From Leptolinea sp. UBA4782 (GTDB lineage Bacteria > Chloroflexota > Anaerolineae > Anaerolineales > Anaerolineaceae): a DNA stretch of 53,480 nt. Where the stretch lies: contig DHHC01000026.1 in the NCBI GenBank assembly GCA_002403095.1, positions 1 to 53,480 on the forward strand, in the 5' to 3' direction. The position numbers and the translations under genes are program-made. The notes under the pieces were generated by a model. The model was not told the DNA's origin and did not search any database. It worked only from the letters and a program-made list of their open reading frames with translations. Numbering within the stretch: the first letter of the stretch is position 1; every line of letters begins with the position of its first letter. Shown one piece after another: positions 43,093 through 51,337 of this stretch.

Positions 43093-44100
43093 CTAACCTT
43101 GATTGGTGAGCTTGAATACCCGCAGAGCCCGTATTGTCACCCAGGGATTAGGCTCCCCTTTTTTACCGTAACTCAGCCAGGTTTTACCGGCATAATCGTA
43201 TTCCAGTTTCCAGCGCCCGGCTTCATCTCGTTTATTCCAGATGTATTCCAGGCAATTCTTCAGCCGGCTGTCCTTCACATACCCCAGCACCGCCAGCACT
43301 TCAGCGATCTGGAGAATGTCGGTGACATAGAACACCGGGAAACCAAATTTCCACCAGCTCCGATTGGGCGGATTTTCCGAACCGGTCGGGTATGCTGCTG
43401 TCAGCGGGTCCACTCCCAGCAGGAATTCCACACCGGACTCGATGGCAGACTGGATCAGCGGGGTGCGTTTCTCCTGCGGCAGCAAGCTGAAGGCAAGCAT
43501 AATTTTCACTGCGCCCCAGGCGCAGGATTGTCCGTAATTGGCCCCGCAGGCAAACAGCGGTCCGCACTTGTGGGCATAATAGCGCAATGGATTGTTTTTC
43601 TCTTTTTTATCAGCTATCCCCTCGCCGGTAACGGTGCGCGCCATCCATTCAAAAGCCCCTTCCATGCGAGGATCATCACACCCCAGGGCTGTCAATGCCC
43701 AGGACAGGTTGCCCTGCAGGCAGTCAAAGGTTCCTCCAGGGGCGCGGTTATAGGCAAATTGCCCGTATTCGGTCAGGGCATGAGCAAGCATGTACTGGCA
43801 GGCGGTGTCCAGGCGGCTGTCATGCTCCAGGCGTGCCCCCAGTTGTGCCAGCAGGATCAACGCCCAGACAGAGGAACGGTACTTAGGACCGTAACCAGCG
43901 CCGGCTTTTTCCCAATATCCTTCCGGCTCCATTTTGGCAAGGATGTGAGCGATCGCGCCTTCCCGGTGAGCATTTTCAGCTGCACGCTGGAGTTCCGGGT
44001 CTGAGGCCGGCCTGTCGAGCAGATCGCGCAAGGTCAGGTATCTGACACCCGGATTATCCTGGGATAACAGCCAATCAATAGATGCAGGATTGATCTGCAT
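43093..44100 (-). CDS. alpha/alpha-toroid protein (prenyltransferase/squalene-cyclase-like)
   Basis: This 335-residue soluble protein looks like an alpha/alpha-toroid, with repeats that each give helices and a Trp/Gly corner (SSVWALILLAQLGAR; AFEWMARTVTGEG; ILQIAEVLAVLGYVKD; WVTIRALRVFKL). It matches the prenyltransferase/squalene-oxidase repeat group found singly in many bacteria, whose function is unknown. No DxDD cyclase motif is visible, so it is probably not a terpene cyclase. ATG 44100 follows GGAGGTGG; an in-frame start at 44154 would overlap the M28 peptidase end. Confidence 0.72.
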   Translation of the reverse strand: MQINPASIDWLLSQDNPGVRYLTLRDLLDRPASDPELQRAAENAHREGAIAHILAKMEPEGYWEKAGAGYGPKYRSSVWALILLAQLGARLEHDSRLDTACQYMLAHALTEYGQFAYNRAPGGTFDCLQGNLSWALTALGCDDPRMEGAFEWMARTVTGEGIADKKEKNNPLRYYAHKCGPLFACGANYGQSCAWGAVKIMLAFSLLPQEKRTPLIQSAIESGVEFLLGVDPLTAAYPTGSENPPNRSWWKFGFPVFYVTDILQIAEVLAVLGYVKDSRLKNCLEYIWNKRDEAGRWKLEYDYAGKTWLSYGKKGEPNPWVTIRALRVFKLTNQG

Positions 44101-44157
44101 GTTCCACCTCCGGCTCAATTCAAATCTTATACCGGCAGAGTATTGGAGGAGCAACCC

Positions 44158-45360
44158 TTACAACAATGAAATAAAGCCAGCCAGGCACCTGGCGATCCTG
44201 GCCAGTTCCTGCGGGTCCACATTCACCAGCGTATCCTCGGGAGTGTGGACTATCTGGGAGATAAACTGGCCGAAATCCTGCGTGGTGAGGGCAATCGCAG
44301 GGCGGTTTTGCTGCAGGAAAATGCTGTGGTCACCCTGGAACCACTCCTCGCCCTGCACCAAACCGCAGGCCAGGAAGCTGGTTCGGGCTTTATCTTCTAC
44401 CGCTGGAGGGCAGCCATAGAACGAGAAGGCAGTAGGGCAGCCCTTCAACCCCACACCGTCCATGTTGATAGCCAGGTAAATATTATTCGTGGTATTGGCG
44501 TTCATATCGAGGTACTGGATCTCTCCCGGGCTGGCATAGTAATCCTCGCCATTGATGACCACGATCTCCACACCCAGCCGTCCGCGGTAATCGCGCAGCA
44601 ACTCGCCCAGCAGCAGCAGGACCGTAGAGCCGGTGGCATTGTCCAGCGCGCCCGGTGTACCGCGTTTGGCATCGATATGGGCACAAACCACAACCTTCCC
44701 TTCCTCCCTGCCAGGTTTAAATGCAAGTACATTGCAGCCTGTGGACGGGATGCGTCTGGCATGGATTTCAAGCGATACCGGTGTACCGCTGAGTTTTGCC
44801 AGCTCCTCGCCATCCACATCCTTCATGTAAATAGACGGGATCTCAAAATCGCCATCCTCAAACATGGGGAAAGGATAGGCCGCGCCTGCCAGTTCAGGGT
44901 TCTTCCCGGTTGCGGTAATTACGGCGATTGGCTTTCCGTTTTCAACCAGGGAGTAGATGTGCTGGTGATCTTCAGGATTATAGAACCGGAAATTTTTGGG
45001 CATCAACTGCGATGCGGTTATCTCTCCCCGCAGCAGTAGGATCTTATCCTGCATTGCCAGGGTTTCCAGCTCCGCTACTGTGCTAGCTGAAACCAGTTCT
45101 CCGCTGCCTGTAAACTCCTTGGAGAACGGGCCGGGTAATACCGGGTATTCCTTCCCGCCCGCATATAAACTTGCGCCTTCCTCTTCCCAATCCAGGCAGA
45201 CAAACGGCGGAGTTTCCACCCTGAAACCCGCATCCTGCAATGATTCAGCAAAGTAGGCGGTGGCACGCTGGTTGCCGCTGCTGCCAACCCTGCGTGAAGG
45301 CAATTCTTCGCATAAAAAGTGCAGAATTTTCTCGCTTCTTTTTACCAGGGGATCTGACAT
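44158..45360 (-). CDS. M28 family metallopeptidase with PA-type insert
   Basis: The 400-residue protein is an aminopeptidase-type zinc peptidase: AHIDAKRGTPGALDNATG (first ligands), NGEDYYASPGEIQY (catalytic Glu/Asp), AINMDGVGL and, late, IVHTPEDTLVNVDP (His ligand). A protease-associated-like insert (about 60-190) precedes the catalytic core. There is no signal peptide, so it acts inside the cell on peptides. The reading of the active site is by eye; all four usual ligand regions are present. Confidence 0.92.
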   Translation of the reverse strand: MSDPLVKRSEKILHFLCEELPSRRVGSSGNQRATAYFAESLQDAGFRVETPPFVCLDWEEEGASLYAGGKEYPVLPGPFSKEFTGSGELVSASTVAELETLAMQDKILLLRGEITASQLMPKNFRFYNPEDHQHIYSLVENGKPIAVITATGKNPELAGAAYPFPMFEDGDFEIPSIYMKDVDGEELAKLSGTPVSLEIHARRIPSTGCNVLAFKPGREEGKVVVCAHIDAKRGTPGALDNATGSTVLLLLGELLRDYRGRLGVEIVVINGEDYYASPGEIQYLDMNANTTNNIYLAINMDGVGLKGCPTAFSFYGCPPAVEDKARTSFLACGLVQGEEWFQGDHSIFLQQNRPAIALTTQDFGQFISQIVHTPEDTLVNVDPQELARIARCLAGFISLL

Positions 45361-45470
45361 GACAGGTTCTCCTTGTTATTCACTTTTATTATAGCGATTT
45401 TGCATGCAGGGTGATGGTTCATTAAATTGGATATCCAACGTTGATTACAACTAGTACCTAAAATAAAATA

Positions 45471-45491
45471 CCCCTCCTTATGCAGGAGGGG
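45471..45491 (-). terminator. terminator of the lipoprotein gene
   Basis: CCCCTCCT (45471-45478) and AGGAGGGG (45484-45491) form a perfect hairpin. On the minus strand it is followed by TATTTTATTTT. Confidence 0.85.
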
Positions 45492-45517
45492 ATATGTTTA
45501 TAAATTGATTTCTTTAT

Positions 45518-45925
45518 CTAGTCTACTTCAAATTCAAGCGTCCGGTCGAGCTTGTCATTCATGTAGATATCGACCTTGTATTTCCCTTGCGGCCAGCCGC
45601 TGGAGTTCGAAAGGTCAAAAGTAAAGATGTCCATCCCTTTGGTGGTAATGGAAGCCTCATCAATCACGTAATCGGGTTCTACATCTTCAACATCCGCAGC
45701 GATCCAGACCGCCCGGAGTTCTGTGTCATCGGGGGCATTCTTTACTTCCACGATGGCATAAAAGGTCTCATCCGGGGCGAAAGAGGTGGTCTCATTGTTA
45801 CCGTCACTATCATTTGACAGGTAAGCATTACTGATCTTGGCAGTGCTGACACTACCGCCGCATGCCAGCGCTGTTACCATGATCACCACCACAGCAATAA
45901 AAATTTGCAACCTGGTTTTGTTCAT
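45518..45925 (-). CDS. putative lipoprotein, beta-rich
   Basis: The protein has 135 residues. The signal peptide ends in VTALACGG, giving a lipid-modified Cys22. The mature part is acidic (about 115 residues: SFAPDETFYAIVEVKNAPDD; GWPQGKYKVDIYMNDKLDRT) with an immunoglobulin-like beta-sandwich pattern, as in many surface-exposed substrate-binding or adhesion domains. No named family is recognised. Confidence 0.8.
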   Translation of the reverse strand: MNKTRLQIFIAVVVIMVTALACGGSVSTAKISNAYLSNDSDGNNETTSFAPDETFYAIVEVKNAPDDTELRAVWIAADVEDVEPDYVIDEASITTKGMDIFTFDLSNSSGWPQGKYKVDIYMNDKLDRTLEFEVD

Positions 45926-45948
45926 AGGTTTCTCCTCTAATAGGATAT

Positions 45949-45976
45949 ATCATATCCGATTTACAAAATATTTCAA
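45949..45976 (-). promoter_or_regulatory. promoter of the lipoprotein gene
   Basis: On the minus strand TTGAAA (45971-45976), 16 bp, TATGAT (45949-45954); AGAGGAGAAA then precedes the start. Confidence 0.6.
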
Positions 45977-46054
45977 GAGGATATTCTCCTGGTATTCCTT
46001 ACATTCTTGACAGCTTTCAACGAAGGGTAAACCGAGACCTGGTGAAACAGCAGG

Positions 46055-46084
46055 TTGCAATCCAGTAGATTACGCCTTTATAAT
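46055..46084 (+). promoter_or_regulatory. promoter of the hypothetical gene at 46103
   Basis: TTGCAA (46055-46060) and TATAAT (46079-46084) stand 18 bp apart. The expected transcript start near 46091 rules out the in-frame start at 46055. Confidence 0.6.
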
Positions 46085-46102
46085 AACGAAAAGGAGACAT
46101 TT

Positions 46103-46564
46103 ATGAGTACCTGGAAACGGACCACCCGTAAGCTGGACCTGCTGGACATTCAGATCGACCGCCAGCGGCCCTTTTACAAGCATATCAGCGTCAACAATCT
46201 TGGATCCATTTTGAACAACATCATCATGTGTGTGGAGACTGAATCAGAAAGAAAAAGTGGAGCAGGTCTTGGCGATTCAACCGTTACAAGTAATGTGGTG
46301 CTTACTCCCTCCTGGATTTTGTGGGTTACCAGGGGAGATAAAACCCCTCCTACTGCCAATTCTGTGCGCCTGGAAAATGCGCAGGTGAAAGATTATGCTG
46401 ATACTCCCGAATTCGCCTCTGACCCCGATAACGGGCTGGAGATCAGCGGCATTCTTACCGGTAAATCAGTACCCTCCAGGGTATTAATCGGCCTGGGTGA
46501 TGAAGCCGATGCAAAAGCCTTCAAGGCTGCTGTGTTCAAGGCGATCGAGAACTTGAAGAAATGA
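46103..46564 (+). CDS. hypothetical protein, possibly PH-like fold
   Basis: This 153-residue soluble protein opens MSTWKRTTRKLDLLDIQIDR. Its alternating strands end in a single amphipathic C-terminal helix (DEADAKAFKAAVFKAIENLKK). A beta-barrel capped by one C-terminal helix is the PH/bPH layout, but the match is weak and no family is recognised. AAAGGAG is well placed before the ATG and after the promoter at 46055-46084. A degV remnant follows. Confidence 0.78.
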   Translation: MSTWKRTTRKLDLLDIQIDRQRPFYKHISVNNLGSILNNIIMCVETESERKSGAGLGDSTVTSNVVLTPSWILWVTRGDKTPPTANSVRLENAQVKDYADTPEFASDPDNGLEISGILTGKSVPSRVLIGLGDEADAKAFKAAVFKAIENLKK

Positions 46565-46707
46565 ACCTCGTCTGAACCGCAATCGGTGCCTGCCGGGGCA
46601 GGAATCCGTGCGATACGGATTGCCACCCCGGGTGTTATTTCTAATAGTCCTGAAGGATGTTCCTTCCCCGGCAAAACCCGGGCAGCCGGACTCGCGAAAG
46701 GCAGATT

Positions 46708-47088
46708 ATGGCAAATCCGGTAGCAGTAGTTACAGACAGCACAGCCCATATCCCAGGGTATTGTCCGGTACCTTGCCAGTATTTACCATCCCGCTCCACC
46801 TAAATTGGGGAGGTATCTCCTACCAGGATAACGTGGATAACACCCCCTCGGAGTTTACCGGCGGTGCAATCGGACAGCGAGACACCCACAACATCCCAGG
46901 TGACACCCGAGGAATTCCATATCCTGTATTCCGATTTTCCAGCCCAGGCGCAGGAATTGATGGATAAGACACTGGCAGCCTTCAAAGATGGTGAAGTGAA
47001 AGAAACCCTCATAACGGATATATCTCCGGCCCTCGGCACCCATATTGGTCCGGAGGCTGTGAGACTGGCATATATCCTGGAAAACTAA
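46708..47088 (+). pseudogene. degV: degV-family fatty-acid-binding protein remnant
   Basis: ATG 46708 opens MANPVAVVTDSTAHIP, the start of DegV. The next frame gives VFTIPLHLNWGGISYQDNVD, then a shift to SDSETPTTSQVTPEEFHILY. All of these are DegV N-terminal motifs. The middle, about 150 residues, is missing: the frame then runs into the DegV C-terminus LITDISPALGTHIGPEAVRL and ends at 47088. Intact DegV is about 280 residues, so this gene has at least two frameshifts and a large internal deletion. Confidence 0.88.
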
Positions 47089-47098
47089 CGGGGTTACC

Positions 47099-48334
47099 TT
47101 ATTCCTGGGCCAGGCTTTCCGCCTGGGACTGCAGGGGGATAAACAGAAACACCGTACAGAGCAGGAAAAGAATCGCGCTGATGCTGTACACCCTGCTGAT
47201 CCCGATCAGCGGGATGAGGACCATGGCCAGGGCAGGGCCAATACTGCTGCCCAGGTCACCCATCATGGCAAATTTCCCCATGGCTGCGCCAGTGCTGTCA
47301 TGGGTATGATCCCCGATCAATGCCATTAAAAGCACCAGAATTGCACCACCGCTGAATGCAGTCAACACTGCGCTGACAGCCAATGCAGCCTGTGTACGGC
47401 TGAACCCAATCATCAGGTAACTGACGATTGCCAGCAAAAAGAAACCTGCCAGCATCGGCTTTTTGCCAAACCTGTCTGCCAGCCTGCCCGCCAGCGGGCT
47501 GATGAGCGCTGCTGCAACCGAACGCATGGCGAATAGTGAGCCGCTGAAGGTGGCTATCCCCACCAGGCTCCCCAGGAAAGGTACCACCCCGCCCAAACGT
47601 TCTCTGAGAAGCAGAGTGAGGGTGGATAGGACCACTCCGTCACCGGCGAACATAAATACCGCCAGCAGGATCTGCGCTTTCATGATTTCGCGGTTGCCGC
47701 TGAAAGGGTTAAGCCGGTTCAGGTAAGTTCTCCAAGTGATCCTACCAGTTGCAGCCAGGTTGGAGTGAGGCCGGGTCTCTGATACCAGGAATACCGTTAT
47801 AAGAAGGGCAACAGCAGCAATTGCAGCACAGATCAGCATGGCAGAGCGGAATCCGATTGTATCCGTCAACCTTCCGCCCAGAGCAGGCCCAACAGCAAAG
47901 CCCAGCCAGACAAAGGTATTGTAGATACCCGTCAGCCGCCCGCGGTTGGAAGGCGTGCTCAAGTCCAGGGTCATGGTCCTGCCGCCGACATTGATTAATG
48001 CCCAGGCTGTACCCCACAGGATGCGGCTGAAAAGGAAGGGAACAAAACCTGCCGACACGCTGTACAGAAATGTGGAAACCACTGCCAGTACCAGGCCGAT
48101 AATGAATAGAATTCGCCTTCCCAGGTGATCCTGCAGCAAGCCTACCAGGGGATTAAGGGGAATACGGATGAACCGGTGAATACTGAGCAGGATGCCGACC
48201 TGTACCAGTGTCAGCCTGGTCACCTCCAGCTGGGTCACCAGCACCGTGAATAGCGAGAGGTCGCCAAATAAGGCCAGTGCAACCGACAACCCGATGGGAA
48301 GCACCCGTTTTTGGGCAGAGTTGAAATGCTGCAT
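47099..48334 (-). CDS. MFS transporter, drug-efflux-like
   Basis: This 411-residue 12-helix MFS protein has RIPLNPLVGLLQDHLGRRIL (loop 2-3 motif) and LINVGGRTMTLDL in helix 5, and repeats the motif as ISPLAGRLADRFGKKPML. It resembles the DHA1-type efflux pumps. The start at 48334 is an internal ATG after a Lys/Asn stretch; the in-frame extension to 48421 shows no ribosome binding site and is poor. It diverges from the MarR-regulated exporter and might be part of the same response. Confidence 0.85.
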   Translation of the reverse strand: MQHFNSAQKRVLPIGLSVALALFGDLSLFTVLVTQLEVTRLTLVQVGILLSIHRFIRIPLNPLVGLLQDHLGRRILFIIGLVLAVVSTFLYSVSAGFVPFLFSRILWGTAWALINVGGRTMTLDLSTPSNRGRLTGIYNTFVWLGFAVGPALGGRLTDTIGFRSAMLICAAIAAVALLITVFLVSETRPHSNLAATGRITWRTYLNRLNPFSGNREIMKAQILLAVFMFAGDGVVLSTLTLLLRERLGGVVPFLGSLVGIATFSGSLFAMRSVAAALISPLAGRLADRFGKKPMLAGFFLLAIVSYLMIGFSRTQAALAVSAVLTAFSGGAILVLLMALIGDHTHDSTGAAMGKFAMMGDLGSSIGPALAMVLIPLIGISRVYSISAILFLLCTVFLFIPLQSQAESLAQE

Positions 48335-48438
48335 CGTGTTTTTATTGTACCTGCAACTGTCAATCAGGAAGACCTGGAAGTCTGCCGAACCCTTTCCTGA
48401 GAGCCAGCTTAGAAAACACACAAACCTTCTTTATAGCA

Positions 48439-48467
48439 TTGACAGCAGGATTGATCAGGTATATACT
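48439..48467 (+). promoter_or_regulatory. promoter of the MarR/ABC operon
   Basis: A perfect TTGACA (48439-48444), 17 bp, then TATACT (48462-48467): a strong sigma-70 promoter. Confidence 0.85.
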
Positions 48468-48478
48468 TCGCGCCCATA

Positions 48479-48496
48479 TAGTTCTACGTAGTACTA
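48479..48496 (+). promoter_or_regulatory. operator-like palindrome of the MarR/ABC operon
   Basis: TAGTTCTACGTAGTACTA is a palindrome at 16 of 18 positions. It lies 11 bases downstream of the -10 box, over the transcription start, where a MarR dimer could block initiation. Binding by the encoded regulator is inference. Confidence 0.65.
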
Positions 48497-48508
48497 ATTT
48501 GAGGACAC

Positions 48509-49090
48509 ATGAGCAATCCCGCCTGTAATCCAGAGCACCAGAAAAAGCATGAAGCCGTCCGGCAGAAACTGATGGAGTTATTTGATATGGATGACACACT
48601 GCTGCTGGACCTGTTGATCAAATTGCAGCGTGCCGCCCAGTTGTGCGACATGCTGGATACCACTGTTACAGACGGAATCGAATTATCCGGCCCGCGCTGG
48701 CGGCTGATGTCGCGCCTGTATATTGAAGAGAAACTCGGCAATCTTGAAGGAATCACACCAACTGTGTTAAGCCTATCGCAGCGGGTAAGCAAGAACACCA
48801 TCAGCTCGCTGCTGCGCAGGCTGGAGGAGCAGGACCTCATTCACCGCAACCTTGACCCGATTGACCGGCGTGTCTTTCGCATCCAGTTGACCGAGAAAGG
48901 GCGCAGCCTCATCTTGAAATCAGCCCCGGGACGGGTTGCCAGATTGAACACGCTCTTCTCCGGGTTGAACCAGGCAGAAAAAGGGCACCTGCTTGCCTTG
49001 CTTGATAAACTGCTTACCTCCCTGCTCAACCAGGTCCATTCCCGCCAGTTTCCCGGGCAATGCCCCGAAACACCTGCCATCAGGAGTTAA
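48509..49090 (+). CDS. MarR family transcriptional regulator
   Basis: This 193-residue winged-helix regulator has the core RWRLMSRLYIEEKLGNLEGI, VLSLSQRVSKNTISSLLRRL (recognition helix) and LIHRNLDPIDRRVFRIQLTE (wing). Longer N- and C-terminal helices than MarR's usual 140-150 residues suggest an extended dimer interface. It precedes the ABC exporter genes by six bases and probably represses the operon through the palindrome at 48479-48496. Confidence 0.92.
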   Translation: MSNPACNPEHQKKHEAVRQKLMELFDMDDTLLLDLLIKLQRAAQLCDMLDTTVTDGIELSGPRWRLMSRLYIEEKLGNLEGITPTVLSLSQRVSKNTISSLLRRLEEQDLIHRNLDPIDRRVFRIQLTEKGRSLILKSAPGRVARLNTLFSGLNQAEKGHLLALLDKLLTSLLNQVHSRQFPGQCPETPAIRS

Positions 49091-49096
49091 TACTGC

Positions 49097-51337
49097 ATGT
49101 CACACCTGTTAAAACACTTAAAACCATTTATCTGGATGATCCTGATTGCGATTGTGCTCCTGTTTGTCCAGGCAAACAGCGAACTATCTCTACCGGATTA
49201 CCTTTCTCGTATTGTTAATGTGGGCATCCAGCAGGGCGGTGTAGAGAATGCTGTTCCCGTTGCCATCCGCCAGAACAGGATGGAAGAAGTCACCTTGCTG
49301 CTATCAGACACCGACCGGGAACGTGTTTTACAAAGCTACACCCTGGTGACACCAGGATCCACAGAATCGCAGGCATGGATTAAACAATACCCGGCCCTTT
49401 CTACTGAAGCCGTGTACATCCGCAAAGACGTGGATGATTCCGAAATGGAATGGCTGAACACTACCATGACCCGCGCGTTGCTCGTAACCAGTGGAATCGA
49501 AAGGGCTTTTGCGAATCCTGACCAGGCAGCGATCCCGGGTTTCGATATTTCAGCCTTCCCTGCTGGAACCAATCCTTTTGACCTGCTTAAAAAGGCGCCG
49601 CCAGAAATGCTTGCCCGCCTGCGGGAACAAATCAATACAGCCATGGACTCACAGCTTAAAGCGCTGGGGGAGAACATGGCAGAACAAACTGCCATCCAGG
49701 TTGTAAAGGCAGAGTATACAGCCCTGGGCATGGATATGACTGCCCTGCAAACCAGCTACATTCTGCGCATTGGCGGGAAAATGCTGCTCATCACCCTGTT
49801 AGCTGTGGTTAGCGCAATCGGGGTTGGTTTCTTTGCATCCCGTACTGCAGCCGGTTTCGGGCGGGATGTGCGGCGTGCAGTTTTCGAGAAAGTAGAAAGC
49901 TTTGCGAACGCTGAATTTGACCGGTTTTCCACTGCGTCACTCATCACCCGTTCAACCAACGATGTCACCCAGATCCAACAGCTGACGTTCATGCTCATCC
50001 GCATGGTCTTCTTTGCCCCCATTATGGGGATAGGCGGGATAATCCGCGCCCTAGAAAAAGATTCATCAATGTGGTGGTTGATCGCAGTGGCTGTGGCTGT
50101 ACTGCTGGTAGTGGTTTTAGTGTTGTTCACTTTTACCATGCCGAAATTCAAGTTAATGCAGAAACTGACCGACCGCATCAACCTGGTCACCCGTGAGCAG
50201 CTGTCCGGTATGATGGTCATCCGGGCTTTCAACCGCCAGGATTTCGAGCACAAGCGGTTTGACCAGACCAACGCTGAGCTGGCAGACACCGGGCTGTTCA
50301 TCAGCCGCGCAATGTCTGCCATGTTCCCAACCATGACCCTGATTATGAATGGGCTTTCAGTCATGATCATCTGGATCGGAGCACACCAGGTGGCACAATC
50401 TAATCTGCAGGTAGGCGATATGATGGCCTTCATGCAATATGCCATGCAGATCGTGTTCTCCTTCCTGATGATGTCATTCATGTTCATCATTCTCCCCAGG
50501 GCACTTGTTTCAGTCAACCGCGTTGCCGAAGTCCTGAACACCGAACCTTCCATAACAGATAAAGAAAAGGCAGTCCACTTTCCTGAACCATTCCGGGGAG
50601 AGGTTTCCTTCAACAATGTTTCCTTCCGCTATCCAGACGCAGATGAAAACGTAATCTGCAGCATCAATTTCACCGCGAAGCCTGGGCAGATGACCGCATT
50701 CATCGGCTCTACCGGTTCAGGTAAATCAACCCTGATCAACCTCATCCCGCGCTTTTATGATGTAACTGAAGGCAGCATTACCATAGACGGGGTGGATATC
50801 CGGGATGTTCCGCAGCAAGAGTTGCGTAAGCAGATCGGATACATTCCTCAGAAAGGCATCCTTTTCTCTGGGACTGTCGAAAGCAATTTGAAATTTGGAG
50901 ATGAAAAGGCGTCCCCTGAAGATTTACAGCATGCTGTCACCATCGCCCAAGCTAGAAGTTTTATTCAGGAAGACGGGCAGGGTTTTGAGCGCGAGATCGC
51001 CCAGGGAGGCGCCAATGTATCCGGCGGGCAAAAACAGCGCCTGACCATCGCCCGCGCCCTGGTTAAGAAAGCTCCAATCTACATCTTTGACGACAGCTTT
51101 TCTGCGCTTGATTTCAAAACCGATGCAGAGCTGCGCAAGGCACTCAAAGAGCACACTTCCAGCAGCACCATCCTTATCGTCACCCAGCGTGTTTCCACCA
51201 TCCTGCAGGCAGACCAGATCATCGTCCTGGAAGATGGAGATATCGTCGGCAAGGGCACCCACAAGGAATTGATGAAAACCTGCCATACATACCGCGAAAT
51301 TGCCTTATCCCAGTTGAGCCTGGAGGAGCTGTCATGA
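49097..51337 (+). CDS. heterodimeric ABC multidrug exporter, subunit with degenerate catalytic site
   Basis: The 746-residue exporter half-transporter has a six-helix membrane domain with an unusually long extracytoplasmic insert after helix 1 (about residues 35-215; Glu-rich, LLSDTDRERVLQ). The ATPase domain has Walker A GSTGSGKST, signature NVSGGQKQRLTIA and Walker B IYIFDDSFSALD near 661. The residue after the Walker B Asp is Asp, not the catalytic Glu, as in the degenerate partner of heterodimers such as TM287/TM288. It overlaps the second subunit by four bases. The partner completes the second, active site. Confidence 0.95.
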   Translation: MSHLLKHLKPFIWMILIAIVLLFVQANSELSLPDYLSRIVNVGIQQGGVENAVPVAIRQNRMEEVTLLLSDTDRERVLQSYTLVTPGSTESQAWIKQYPALSTEAVYIRKDVDDSEMEWLNTTMTRALLVTSGIERAFANPDQAAIPGFDISAFPAGTNPFDLLKKAPPEMLARLREQINTAMDSQLKALGENMAEQTAIQVVKAEYTALGMDMTALQTSYILRIGGKMLLITLLAVVSAIGVGFFASRTAAGFGRDVRRAVFEKVESFANAEFDRFSTASLITRSTNDVTQIQQLTFMLIRMVFFAPIMGIGGIIRALEKDSSMWWLIAVAVAVLLVVVLVLFTFTMPKFKLMQKLTDRINLVTREQLSGMMVIRAFNRQDFEHKRFDQTNAELADTGLFISRAMSAMFPTMTLIMNGLSVMIIWIGAHQVAQSNLQVGDMMAFMQYAMQIVFSFLMMSFMFIILPRALVSVNRVAEVLNTEPSITDKEKAVHFPEPFRGEVSFNNVSFRYPDADENVICSINFTAKPGQMTAFIGSTGSGKSTLINLIPRFYDVTEGSITIDGVDIRDVPQQELRKQIGYIPQKGILFSGTVESNLKFGDEKASPEDLQHAVTIAQARSFIQEDGQGFEREIAQGGANVSGGQKQRLTIARALVKKAPIYIFDDSFSALDFKTDAELRKALKEHTSSSTILIVTQRVSTILQADQIIVLEDGDIVGKGTHKELMKTCHTYREIALSQLSLEELS

